Below are positions 52,497 through 61,582 of a stretch of 64,000 nt of DNA, piece after piece; position 1 is the first letter of the stretch; every line of letters begins with the position of its first letter. The position numbers and the translations under genes were made by a program. The notes under the pieces are model-generated. The model did not search any database. It was given only the letters and a program-made list of their open reading frames with translations, and was not told the origin of the DNA. The stretch comes from Acidimicrobiia bacterium (lineage in GTDB: Bacteria > Actinomycetota > Acidimicrobiia > IMCC26256 > JAOSJL01). Where the stretch lies: contig JAOSJL010000001.1 of the NCBI GenBank assembly GCA_027494115.1, positions 1,327,926 to 1,391,925 on the forward strand, written 5' to 3'.

Positions 52497-53230
52497 ACCC
52501 GCTGCTGTCCCTTTCGGGTGTCGATGCCGGTTACGACGGCGTCCCGGTCGTGTACGACCTCGATCTCACGGTCGGTGAAGGAGAGGTCGTGGCGCTTCTC
52601 GGCTCCAACGGAGCCGGGAAGACGACCACACTGCTGACGATCTCGGGCCTTCTCCCTCGGCTCGGTGGCGAGCTCACCGTGCTCGGTGCGGGCGTGTCCG
52701 ATGGCCGGCATCGGACCGAGCGCCGCACGCTCGATTTGGCACGTCGCGGTCTCGCCCACGTGCCAGAGGACCGCGCGCTGTTCTTCGAGCTCACCGCAGG
52801 CGAGAACCTCCGCCTCGGCGCACAGCGCGGTGACGACGAGGCAGTCGAGACAGCGCTGGAGTCCTTTCCTCGGCTCCACGAGCTGAGCCATCGCAACGCC
52901 GGGCTGCTTTCGGGTGGCGAGCAGCAGATGTTGGCTCTGGCGCGAGCGCTCGCCGGACGACCGCGCCTGCTCCTGATCGACGAGATGAGCCTGGGGCTGG
53001 CGCCGATCGTCGTCGAGCAGCTGCTCCCGACCGTGCGGGCCATCGCCGACGACACGGGCGCGGGCGTACTTCTCGTCGAACAGCAGGTGCCCGCGGCGCT
53101 GGCCATCGCCGACCGCGTCTACGTGCTGCGGCGGGGGCGGGTGGCGATCGAGGGAAACGCCTCGGACCTGCGCCGGCGCCGGGATCTGCTGGAGGCCAGC
53201 TATCTGGGCGATATTGATGAAGACAAGTAA
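52493..53230 (+). CDS. ABC transporter ATP-binding protein, LivF type
   Basis: The 245-residue ATPase from a GTG shows Walker A LLGSNGAGKTTTLLTISG, signature LLSGGEQQMLALARALAGRP, Walker B LLLIDEMSLGLAPIVVEQLL, and the H-loop replaced by 'GVLLVEQQVPAALAIADRVYVLRRG'. The last segment, with VEQ instead of a histidine, is the standard LivF form. It completes the importer (binding protein, fused permease, two ATPases). It is the last gene of the liv operon; the tetR operator begins within its last few bases. Confidence 0.93.
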   Translation: MNPLLSLSGVDAGYDGVPVVYDLDLTVGEGEVVALLGSNGAGKTTTLLTISGLLPRLGGELTVLGAGVSDGRHRTERRTLDLARRGLAHVPEDRALFFELTAGENLRLGAQRGDDEAVETALESFPRLHELSHRNAGLLSGGEQQMLALARALAGRPRLLLIDEMSLGLAPIVVEQLLPTVRAIADDTGAGVLLVEQQVPAALAIADRVYVLRRGRVAIEGNASDLRRRRDLLEASYLGDIDEDK

Positions 53231-53254
53231 CTTAGTGATCGCTAACTTAACGGT
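53229..53254. promoter_or_regulatory. Candidate TetR operator upstream of tetR-type gene
   Basis: The segment holds TTAGTGATCGCTAA (53233-53246), matching the liv site with one extra base, and CTAACTTAACGG (53243-53254), identical to 62686-62697. TAACTTA occurs twice, 15 bp apart. Location just upstream of a -10-like TATACT suits autoregulation by the TetR protein encoded downstream. Confidence 0.55.
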
Positions 53255-53262
53255 ATGAAGCT

Positions 53263-53268
53263 ATACTG
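53263..53268 (+). promoter_or_regulatory. Candidate -10 element of the tetR operon
   Basis: TATACT lies 51 bp before the ATG at 53319. No convincing -35 is seen, because the region where it should lie is occupied by the candidate operator. Confidence 0.35.
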
Positions 53269-53318
53269 ACGAGGCCGTCCTCGCCGGGTTTCAGAAGCGT
53301 GTCAGAAAGACCGGCCGG

Positions 53319-54027
53319 ATGGAGCACAGCACGAACGACGCGGGAGAACCCGGGAGCGACATGGCCAAGGCCAAGGAACAGGCCAAGGAACAGGCCAAGG
53401 AACAGGCCAAGGAACAGGCCAAGCCCACGCGGCAGCGAGCCAAGCGGGGTGAGGGCGACAAGCTGCGCCAGGAGATCCTCGAGATGACCGACGAGCTGCT
53501 CCTCGAGGCGGGGGAGCGAATCGGCGGTCTCGATCCAGTCGATCGCCGACCGCGTCGGCTGCACGCCACCGGCGATCTACATGCATTTCGCCGACAAGGA
53601 CGCCTTGATGCTCGAGGTCTGTGTTCGGCACTTCCATGGATTCGTCAGCACTCTCGCTGCGGCGGGCACCGACAGCGACGACCCGCTCGACCTCTTGCGG
53701 GCGCGCGGTCGCGCCTATGTGGAGTACGGACTCGAGAACCCCGAGCCGTACCGCATTCTGTTCATGCAGCAGTCCGACAGCTTTGCCAATCGAAGCGTCG
53801 CGAGCACCGCGGCAGATTCGTTCGCGCTTCTGGCCGCAGCGGTCGAGGAGTGCCTCGACCAGGGCATCTTCCCCGAGGGAGATCCGTTCACGATCTCGTG
53901 CACGCTCTGGGCGAGCATCCACGGCCTCACGTCACTGATGATCTCGAATCCCGATTTCCCGTGGCCGCCGCTCGATGATCTCCTCGACGTCGGCACGTGG
54001 GTCTTCAGCGGCCCACGGGGGCAGTAG
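53319..54027 (+). CDS. TetR-family transcriptional regulator (1-base insertion)
   Basis: Two frames join to about 235 residues. An N-terminal arm of KEQA repeats and basic residues leads into 'GDKLRQEILEMTDELLLEAGERI', then, after removing one G at 53523-53524, VSIQSIADRVGCTPPAIYMHFADKDALMLEV, the TetR helix-turn-helix and its following helix. The C-terminal ligand domain includes 'YRILFMQQSDSF' and 'SCTLWASIHGLTSLMISNPDFPWP'. ATG 53361 is an alternative start. Candidate operators lie upstream of this gene, before the liv operon and at 62.7 kb, so it probably controls uptake and oxidation of the same ligand, perhaps as an acyl-CoA sensor. Confidence 0.83.
53373..53420 (+). repeat. Four perfect 12-bp tandem repeats in the tetR coding region
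   Basis: AAGGAACAGGCC is repeated four times without change and encodes KEQA four times in the N-terminal arm of the TetR protein. Exact copies suggest recent expansion; copy number may vary between strains without shifting frame. Confidence 0.85.
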
Positions 54028-54396
54028 ATGGATCTCTGGTCGAAGGGACTCGGGAAGCGTGTTCTCAGCCTGGCGCTCGCCGAACGGGAGTCGTTGGCGA
54101 CCAGAGACGACGACCTCGTCATCGAGGGCGTGATGCACGCGCCCACCTTCTGGGACTACGAGGTCACCCTCGACCGCCGGGACATCACCGAGTTTCTCGA
54201 CCTCCTCCAACGACCCGAGACCGTCCGGTTCGTGATCGAGGACGAGCACCGCACGAAGATCCTGAGTACGGCGCTCTCCAGTGCCCTCATCTTCGCGGGC
54301 CGGACGTTGCGCCTGTTGGTGACCGGTTCGCCGCCACCGGAGGTACCCGAAACCGACACGCCGATGAAGGAGGTAGGGACCAGTGGCCGGGCCTGA
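54028..54396 (+). CDS. WSKGLG-family small protein, copy 1
   Basis: The 122-residue protein starts MDLWSKGLGKRVLSLALAER and continues with 'FWDYEVTLDRRDITEFLDLLQRPETVRFVIE', a hydrophobic segment (STALSSALIFAGRTLRLLVTG) and a short Pro-rich tail. It is clearly related to the protein at 57748 (shared W-SKGLG, WDY, EF..LL..P..VR and a hydrophobic helix ending VTG). I know no function. It starts at the base after the tetR stop, and its 3' end overlaps the start of the CrtI-like gene, so it is tightly coupled. The hydrophobic segment may hold it at the membrane or on a partner. Confidence 0.7.
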   Translation: MDLWSKGLGKRVLSLALAERESLATRDDDLVIEGVMHAPTFWDYEVTLDRRDITEFLDLLQRPETVRFVIEDEHRTKILSTALSSALIFAGRTLRLLVTGSPPPEVPETDTPMKEVGTSGRA

Positions 54397-56095
54397 TCGT
54401 GAGTACGACGTCATCGTCGTCGGAGGTGGAATCAACGGCCTCACTGCGGCCATCTACTTGCAGCGATCGGGTCTGAGTGTCGCCTGTTTCGAACGCAAGC
54501 TGGAAGCCGGCGCCGGTGCCTGCACCGAGGAGGTCATGCACCCAGGGGTCAAGGTCAACCTCTGTGCCTGCAACATGGTGACCCTGTGGTCGCCGGTCTA
54601 CGGGGATCTCGAGTTGGAGAAGCACGGTCTCGAGATGCTCACCTCCGGCGAGTGGGGCATGTTCCATCCTTTCCGGGATCGCTCGGCGGTGATGTTCCAC
54701 TCGTTTGAGGCGCAAAAGACCTACGACCAGTGGTCGACCATCAACAAGAACGACGCGGAACTGTTCAAGAACGCGTTCAACACCCTCGGGCCGATGATGG
54801 GTGACACGCTGCACTCGACGCAGTTCGAACAACCGCAGCAGGGTCCCGCGGAGGTCGTCGAACCCGGAGGCCTCGCGACGATGCTCCGGGCACTGATCCC
54901 GCAGATCCCCGAGAACGCCCATGAGTTGAACGGGATCGAGCTCGCGGAGGCGGTCTACGAAGACGAGAAGATCCGCACGGCCGTGCTCACCAACTGCATC
55001 ATGTCGGGCTCACACCCGTGGGAAGGTGGCATGGCGACGCTCATGCCGATCATCTTCCCGATCCTCCAGTGCGTCCAGAGTGTCACGTGGACCTGCCGGG
55101 GCGGGAGCCACGCCCTCACGCACGCACTGTGCTCGGCCTTCGCTGCCCACGGCGGCCGCCTCTTCACCGGCTGCCCCGTCGACACGATCATCATGGAGGG
55201 CGACGAGGCGAAGGGCGTTGTCCTGTCCGAGCACGCGGCCTACCCCGAAGCGGAGGTGCGGGCACGCCGAGCCGTCGTCAGCAATCTGTCCTGCCAGCCG
55301 ACGTTCCTCGACCTCGTCGGCGAAGACAAGCTCCCCGACTGGGTGGCCGAGGGCGTGCACGCCTACAAGAACGACGAAGCGGTCATGTTCGCGAACTACT
55401 GGGTGCTCGACCGGCCGCCTCACTGGGAGGGATACCCGGAGGGCATCGACACGGCGTTCGGGTTCAACTACGGCCTCGACAGCGTCGCCGACATCCGCCG
55501 ACTCCAACACTGTCTCGAGAACGACATCCTGCCCGACCCGCCCATCGTCGCGGGTTTGTCCGTCCAGGGCTTCGCTCACGCCGATCCGACCCAGGCGCCT
55601 CCCGGCCAGTACACGATGATGTCGTGGGCGAACGTCCCCTACAAGCTTCCCGAGCACGGGGGGCCCGAGAAGTGGGACGTGATCCGCGAGGACTACGGCG
55701 ACAAGATCGACGATCTCCTGCGCGAGTACAACCCGCAGCTGACGGATTCAGTGATCGCGCGTTACTGCAACACACCTCTCGACTACTACCGGAAGAACCC
55801 GAGCCAGGTCATGGGTGGAACGGCGAGCGGTCCGACGAGCCTGAAGTGGTTCGGGACCGCGCGGCCGTTCCCCGGCTGCGGTGCTCCACGGACGCCGTTC
55901 GGGAACCTCTACCTGTCGAACTCGATCTGGCCCTTCGGCACCACGACGTTGGGTGCCGGTTACGTCGCTGCGACCGTCGTCGCCGAGGACCTCGGGGTGC
56001 GTGAGGGCCAGGACTGGTGGCGCTACCAAGCACTCGAAGCCGGACGGGAGACCCTGGCCGCACGCGGCATCGAGGTCAGTGCTCCGGTCGTTTGA
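54383..56095 (+). CDS. CrtI-like FAD oxidoreductase, copy 1
   Basis: This 570-residue flavoprotein from a GTG shows the dinucleotide motif VIVVGGGINGLTAAIYLQRSG, 'ACFERKLEAGAGACTEEVMHPG', a central substrate domain, [20 protein letters not shown], and the C-terminal FAD motif NLYLSNSIWPFGTTTLGAGYVAA. It belongs to the phytoene desaturase/NAD(P)-binding superfamily but shows no carotenoid context. Members in actinobacterial catabolic clusters may desaturate or isomerise hydrophobic acyl or ring substrates. It is flanked by a WSKGLG protein and a second CrtI-like enzyme, suggesting a heteromeric complex. Confidence 0.83.
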   Translation: MAGPDREYDVIVVGGGINGLTAAIYLQRSGLSVACFERKLEAGAGACTEEVMHPGVKVNLCACNMVTLWSPVYGDLELEKHGLEMLTSGEWGMFHPFRDRSAVMFHSFEAQKTYDQWSTINKNDAELFKNAFNTLGPMMGDTLHSTQFEQPQQGPAEVVEPGGLATMLRALIPQIPENAHELNGIELAEAVYEDEKIRTAVLTNCIMSGSHPWEGGMATLMPIIFPILQCVQSVTWTCRGGSHALTHALCSAFAAHGGRLFTGCPVDTIIMEGDEAKGVVLSEHAAYPEAEVRARRAVVSNLSCQPTFLDLVGEDKLPDWVAEGVHAYKNDEAVMFANYWVLDRPPHWEGYPEGIDTAFGFNYGLDSVADIRRLQHCLENDILPDPPIVAGLSVQGFAHADPTQAPPGQYTMMSWANVPYKLPEHGGPEKWDVIREDYGDKIDDLLREYNPQLTDSVIARYCNTPLDYYRKNPSQVMGGTASGPTSLKWFGTARPFPGCGAPRTPFGNLYLSNSIWPFGTTTLGAGYVAATVVAEDLGVREGQDWWRYQALEAGRETLAARGIEVSAPVV

Positions 56096-57747
<1,652 letters not shown>

Positions 57748-57748
<1 letters not shown>

Positions 57749-58206
57749 TGAAGTTCTGGTCGAAGGGTCTCGGCGAGCGCACCGTCAGTCTCCGGCTGAG
57801 CGACGGCGAGGCGATCAAGAGCGGCGACAGGCTCTACGTCAAGGGTCAGACCGAAGAGCCGGTTTCGTGGGACTACATCATGCCGCTGCGGGGCGCCGAC
57901 TTCGTCGAGTTCGTGACGCTTCTCCGGGAGCCCACCGTGGTCCGCTACCTGTACCAGTCCCCGAACCGCTGGCGGCTCTACCTCACTTTGCTCGTCGGAG
58001 GTGTGCGCTTCCTCGGTCTGTTGCTGCGACAGTCAGTGACAGGACGGCGAGTCCCCGCGCCCGAAGAGCCGACGATCGAAGTTCCGCCACCGAGGGTCCG
58101 CAAGCGGCGGCGTCTCGACGCACGACGCACAGGCGAACGGCATCGTCGCCTCCGCGCGACGCAACCCGAGCGACCTGAGCAAGCCGCGGCCGAGGCGGCC
58201 GAGTGA
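57748..58206 (+). CDS. WSKGLG-family small protein, copy 2
   Basis: The 152-residue protein starts MKFWSKGLGERTVSLRLSDG, then 'VSWDYIMPLRGADFVEFVTLLREPTVVRYLY', a hydrophobic helix (LYLTLLVGGVRFLGLLLRQ) and a long basic tail (VRKRRRLDARRTGERHRRLR) ending in Glu/Ala. The family core is the same as in the 54.0 kb protein, while the tail is different and highly basic. The ATG at 57748 overlaps the CrtI-like stop. A partner, assembly factor or membrane tether for the flavoproteins is the most economical idea, but this is inference. Confidence 0.72.
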
Positions 58207-58264
58207 GGGCCCGGACGGATACGCGATCGGTCTAGGATCGCGGACCAGCGGTCGGAGGAAGCTC

Positions 58265-59020
58265 ATGCTCGAGGGACTCAGGGAGCGGTACGGGCTCAAG
58301 GCCTGGTGGGGAGCCTTCGTCATGCGGTCCGAGATGAAACACCTCGGTGGCCTCGTCGAGGAGACCTACGTCCCCATCCTGCGACTGATGGACGAAGACC
58401 CGGACCGCGTCGAGCGCGACCACCGGGCCGTGAAGGCGCAGCGCAACGAGATCGCTCGGTGGGATTCCCCGTACGCCCGTTGGAAGAAGACATACGGCAA
58501 CTTCGTTCGCGAGCTCGAATGGGCGTGCGGCGAGCTCGAGCCGCGTATGTCGCAGCCCGACTTCGAGGACCTGATCGTCTCCACGCTCGGCGGTCGCATG
58601 GAGAACTGGGTCGGCTGGATGAAGCGACTCCTCCAGCGACTCGATGAGCGTTCGCCCGGAGGGATCGGTTCGGCGACGAGCGGTTCGCGCGCGACGGAGA
58701 TCAACGCCCGGTCGATGGCGACGATGTGGCCGATCGTCGGGGACATCGAGATTCGGGGTGTCGAGGACGGCGTGATCGAGTGCTACATCCCCGACTGCGC
58801 CATGCACAAGGTCGTCAGTGACACCGAGCCGCAGACCAACGCGTGCCTCTACGGCTGCAAGGCGACCTGCGAGGCCTTCTTGGGCCCCGAGGTCCCGATG
58901 TCGATCCACTTCGAGCCCAACCTGCCCGCGTTCGACTGCGTGATGCGGGTCTCGATGGACGGCCGTCCGGCCGACCCTGCACTGCGGACGCCGCGCGAGC
59001 TCGACCTCACCTCGGCCTGA
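58265..59020 (+). CDS. Cysteine-containing protein of unknown function
   Basis: The 251-residue protein has a helical N-terminal half ('AWWGAFVMRSEMKHLGGLVEETYVPILRLM', 'WKKTYGNFVRELEWACGELEPRM') and a C-terminal alpha+beta domain with clustered cysteines: CYIPDCAMHKVV, NACLYGCKATCEAFLGPEV, and AFDCVMRVSM. The cysteine pattern resembles the ATC-hydrolase-like (L-2-amino-thiazoline-4-carboxylic acid hydrolase) family, with weak confidence; a metal or Fe-S site is also possible. It is the last plus-strand gene of the tetR-led block and is convergent with the PPOX gene. Confidence 0.6.
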   Translation: MLEGLRERYGLKAWWGAFVMRSEMKHLGGLVEETYVPILRLMDEDPDRVERDHRAVKAQRNEIARWDSPYARWKKTYGNFVRELEWACGELEPRMSQPDFEDLIVSTLGGRMENWVGWMKRLLQRLDERSPGGIGSATSGSRATEINARSMATMWPIVGDIEIRGVEDGVIECYIPDCAMHKVVSDTEPQTNACLYGCKATCEAFLGPEVPMSIHFEPNLPAFDCVMRVSMDGRPADPALRTPRELDLTSA

Positions 59021-59554
59021 TTAGTCCAGCTTCTCGGGCTCGTCGCCCGCTTCGGTCGCGGCCGTCCAGCTCTCGATCGAGTCTTCCATCATCTTCGTGG
59101 CGTCGTAGGTGATCCACTTCTCGGGGACGACCTCGAAGATCAGGCGACGCTCTGAGTCGAGCATCTCGGTGAACATGTCGGCCAGCGGACCCTCGCCACC
59201 CATGATCACCTTCGCGAGAGCCGGATAGAACCACTCCTTGGTCTCGTCGTCGTCACGGAGGATGCAGCGTCCCTTGGCGGTGACGGTTCGGGCCGGGCCT
59301 ACAGGGGTGGCGATGCCCGAGACGATCACCGATACGCGGGGGTCGCGGCGGATCGCCGCGATGCGTTTGCGCTGGCTGGTGGCCGTGAGCCAGAACCTCC
59401 CGTCACGCCAGATGTAGCTCATCATCACGCCGACCGGCCAGTGGTCCTTCGTGCCCCAGACGAACGCACACTCGTTCTGAGATGTCAGGAGTTCCTCTTG
59501 CACGTCTTCGTCGAGCGGGTAGATGCCCACTTCGTCGTAGTTGGTGATCTTCAT
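59021..59554 (-). CDS. PPOX-class FMN/F420-binding protein
   Basis: The 177-residue split-barrel protein from ATG at 59554 shows 'KDHWPVGVMMSYIWRDGRFWLTATSQRKRIAAIRRDPRVSVIVSG', 'GPARTVTAKGRCILRDDDET', and 'LIFEVVPEKWITYDATKMM'. This is the common actinobacterial pyridoxamine-oxidase-like arrangement, binding FMN or F420 and often acting as a small reductase. A good GGAGCTCCAC-type leader precedes the ATG, and the frame upstream of it is not family-like. It is the last gene of the minus-strand SDR/phosphotransferase run. Confidence 0.83.
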   Translation of the reverse strand: MKITNYDEVGIYPLDEDVQEELLTSQNECAFVWGTKDHWPVGVMMSYIWRDGRFWLTATSQRKRIAAIRRDPRVSVIVSGIATPVGPARTVTAKGRCILRDDDETKEWFYPALAKVIMGGEGPLADMFTEMLDSERRLIFEVVPEKWITYDATKMMEDSIESWTAATEAGDEPEKLD

Positions 59555-59583
59555 GTGGAGCTCCTTCTCATCTCGCGTTCGTC

Positions 59584-60327
59584 CTACCGGATGGAGGTCA
59601 GGCCACCGTCGACCGCCAGCCACTGACCCGTCACGAAGTCGGCGTCGTCGCTACAGAGGAACGCGACGACGCCGGCGACGTCTTCGGTCTGGCCGATACG
59701 CCCGAGCGGCGTCCGTTCGATCCAGTAATCGTCCATCCCCAGCGGTTCGGTCATCGGGCTCTTCGTGAATCCGGGGTTCACGCAGTTGACGCGAATGCCG
59801 TACGGGCCGGCTTCGTGAGCGAACGACCGGCAGAATCCGAGCAGCCCGGTCTTGGCCGCGCAGTACGCGGGGAGGAAGCTGCTGCCGACGAGGCCCTCCA
59901 CGCTCGACATGAAGACGAGAGCGCCACCGCCGCTCCGCTTGATCAGCGGGAGCGCGGCCTTCGCGGTTCGGAACACACCGTACAGGTCGACGTCGAGAAC
60001 CTCGTTGAAGTCCTCGTCTTCGACATCGTCGACGCCGCCGAAGCCCACGATGCCCGCATTCGCGACCGCGAAGTCGAGGCGTCCCCACTCTCGGTCGATC
60101 GTCGCGACCGCGTTGGTGCAGTCATCGAGCACGGTGACGTCACACGGCACCGAGATCGCGGTGCCGCCGGCCTCCTCGACCAGGGCGACGGTCTCGTCGG
60201 CACCGTCCCCGGTGATGTCGGCGACCGCCACCTTCGCTCCGTCGGTGGCGAGGCGCCGGCTGATCGCGCGGCCGATTCCCGACCCGCCTCCGGTGACCAA
60301 CGCGACTCGATCATCGAAGCGAGCCAT
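59584..60327 (-). CDS. Short-chain dehydrogenase/reductase, copy 1
   Basis: The 247-residue classical SDR has a cofactor motif TGGGSGIGRA, 'VADITGDGAD', NAG motif VANAGIVG, catalytic serine in FMSSVEG, YCAAK, and 'PYGIRVNCVNPGFTKSP' plus a C-terminal VDGGLTSIR. Aspartate after the second strand (VADI) favours NAD(H). It oxidises or reduces hydroxyl or keto groups, for example the beta-oxidation 3-hydroxyacyl step or a ring hydroxyl. The initiation region, RBS plus ATG, is duplicated in tandem just upstream (60324-60367). Confidence 0.92.
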   Translation of the reverse strand: MARFDDRVALVTGGGSGIGRAISRRLATDGAKVAVADITGDGADETVALVEEAGGTAISVPCDVTVLDDCTNAVATIDREWGRLDFAVANAGIVGFGGVDDVEDEDFNEVLDVDLYGVFRTAKAALPLIKRSGGGALVFMSSVEGLVGSSFLPAYCAAKTGLLGFCRSFAHEAGPYGIRVNCVNPGFTKSPMTEPLGMDDYWIERTPLGRIGQTEDVAGVVAFLCSDDADFVTGQWLAVDGGLTSIR

Positions 60328-60367
60328 GTTCAGCCTCCTGTAGGGCCATGTTCAGCCTCCTGTAGGG
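60324..60367 (-). repeat. 22-bp tandem duplication of RBS plus start codon
   Basis: Two perfect 22-bp units (60324-60345, 60346-60367) each contain, on the minus strand, AGGAGG, a 6-bp spacer and ATGG. The inner ATG (60327) opens the SDR. The outer ATG (60349) opens a 12-codon out-of-frame ORF (MALQEAEHGSLR) that overlaps the real start. The outer unit also holds the stop of the upstream SDR gene. Confidence 0.85.
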
Positions 60368-61119
60368 AACGTGTGCGTCATGCCGCCGTCGACGGCCAGC
60401 GTCGCGCCGGTGACATACTCGGACGCGTCGGATGCGAGGTACACGAGCGCACCGGCCATGTCCTCGTCGCGACAGGCTCGCTTCACCGGCAAGCCGTTGG
60501 CCATGAGGTCGACTCCGACCTGCGTGAACAGACCGAGGAACGTGTCCGTCGCCGAGGGCCCAGGCATCAGCGAGTTCACCGTGACGCCGAACGGGGTCAA
60601 CTCGGCCGCCAGGTTGCGGGTCATGGACGCCAGCGCTCCTTTCGAGGTGCCGTAGGCACTGACGAATCCGAAGCCGAGCTCGGCCGAGGGCGAGAGGATG
60701 TTGATGATCCGGCCCCGGCCCTTCTCCGTCATCCGACGGGCGCAGGCCTGTGAGAATCGGAACGGACCATTGACGTTCGTGTCCATGATGTCGAGCCACT
60801 GCTCCTCCTCGACGTCGAGGAACGGCGACGGCGGGTAGATCCCGGCGTTGTTGACGAGGATGTCGACACTGCCCTTCCAATCGACGACCTCCTGTACACA
60901 CGCTTCGACCTGCTCGCGCGAACGCACGTCGCACGGGACGGCGAGAGCGTCGCGCCCGTCGGCTTCCGTCTCGTCGACGAATTCGGCGAGCGGCTCTTGC
61001 CGGCGACCCGTCACCGCGACGGCCGCGCCGGCCTTGCTGAGAGCACGGGAAAAGCCTCGACCGAGCCCGGTACCGCCACCGGTGACGATCGCCACGCGAC
61101 CATCGAGTGAAATATCCAT
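60352..61119 (-). CDS. Short-chain dehydrogenase/reductase, copy 2
   Basis: The 255-residue SDR from ATG at 61119 shows 'MDISLDGRVAIVTGGGTGLGRGFSRAL', NNAGIYPP (NNAG motif), NILSPSAELGF with the catalytic serine, YGTSKGAL (Y..SK variant), and 'GVTVNSLMPGPSATDTFLG', ending VDGGMTHTFPTGG. The arginine in VTGRRQ after the second strand suggests NADP(H) use, unlike its neighbour. It is only about 35-40% similar by eye to copy 1, so these are distinct activities in one operon with the phosphotransferase. Confidence 0.92.
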   Translation of the reverse strand: MDISLDGRVAIVTGGGTGLGRGFSRALSKAGAAVAVTGRRQEPLAEFVDETEADGRDALAVPCDVRSREQVEACVQEVVDWKGSVDILVNNAGIYPPSPFLDVEEEQWLDIMDTNVNGPFRFSQACARRMTEKGRGRIINILSPSAELGFGFVSAYGTSKGALASMTRNLAAELTPFGVTVNSLMPGPSATDTFLGLFTQVGVDLMANGLPVKRACRDEDMAGALVYLASDASEYVTGATLAVDGGMTHTFPTGG

Positions 61120-61132
61120 CAGCTTCCTCTCC

Positions 61133-61582
61133 TCACTGCAGCGACTCGATCGCCGCGGTACACATCCATGTGGAGTCCTCGCCGGCGATCCGGCTGGCCT
61201 CCTGCTCCAACAGTTGTCGCACCCGTGCGACTCCCGGATCGTCGCGCCCGAGCAACCCGGTGAGAGCTTCGCCCAAGCTGCGGTTCCGCTCGCGGGGATC
61301 GTCGATGCCCGCCGCTGCCGTGAGAGCGGTTTCGATCTGTGCGGCGAGCTCGGGTGACTCGCCTTGGGTCTCGGTTGCGAGGCTCCGGAGACCGGTTTCG
61401 AGCCGCGTGTTCGCCTCGACGTACGGGTCACCGTGCTCGAGGCGGTGAGACACTTCGGCGAGCGCGGTGAGCGCGGCATGGACCTGTGTCTGCGCGAGTT
61501 CGTCGTCGAGCGAGGGGAGGACGTGCGTCTCGAGGGAACGCCCGATGGCGGCGAGTATCTGTTGGGAGTCGAGCAAGATCAC
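61133..61582 (-). CDS. Helical protein of unknown function linked to a phosphotransferase
   Basis: This 149-residue, almost wholly alpha-helical protein from a GTG at 61582 reads 'QQILAAIGRSLETHVLPSLDDELAQTQVHAALTALAEVSHRLEHG', 'LRSLATETQGESPELAAQIETALTAAAG', and 'LLGRDDPGVARVRQLLEQEASRIAGEDSTWMCTAAIESLQ'. No family motif is recognised. It overlaps the phosphotransferase stop by 4 bp, so the two are translated together. This pairing is familiar from actinobacterial acyl-CoA/phosphotransferase operons (from memory). It may be a subunit or partner of the kinase. Confidence 0.6.
   Translation of the reverse strand: MILLDSQQILAAIGRSLETHVLPSLDDELAQTQVHAALTALAEVSHRLEHGDPYVEANTRLETGLRSLATETQGESPELAAQIETALTAAAGIDDPRERNRSLGEALTGLLGRDDPGVARVRQLLEQEASRIAGEDSTWMCTAAIESLQ

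Noticed and set aside
1551..53524. Programmed ribosomal frameshifting as the cause of the many frame breaks
   Set aside because: Breaks are in unrelated genes, in both directions, without conserved slippery heptamers or downstream structures. Sequencing error is simpler.
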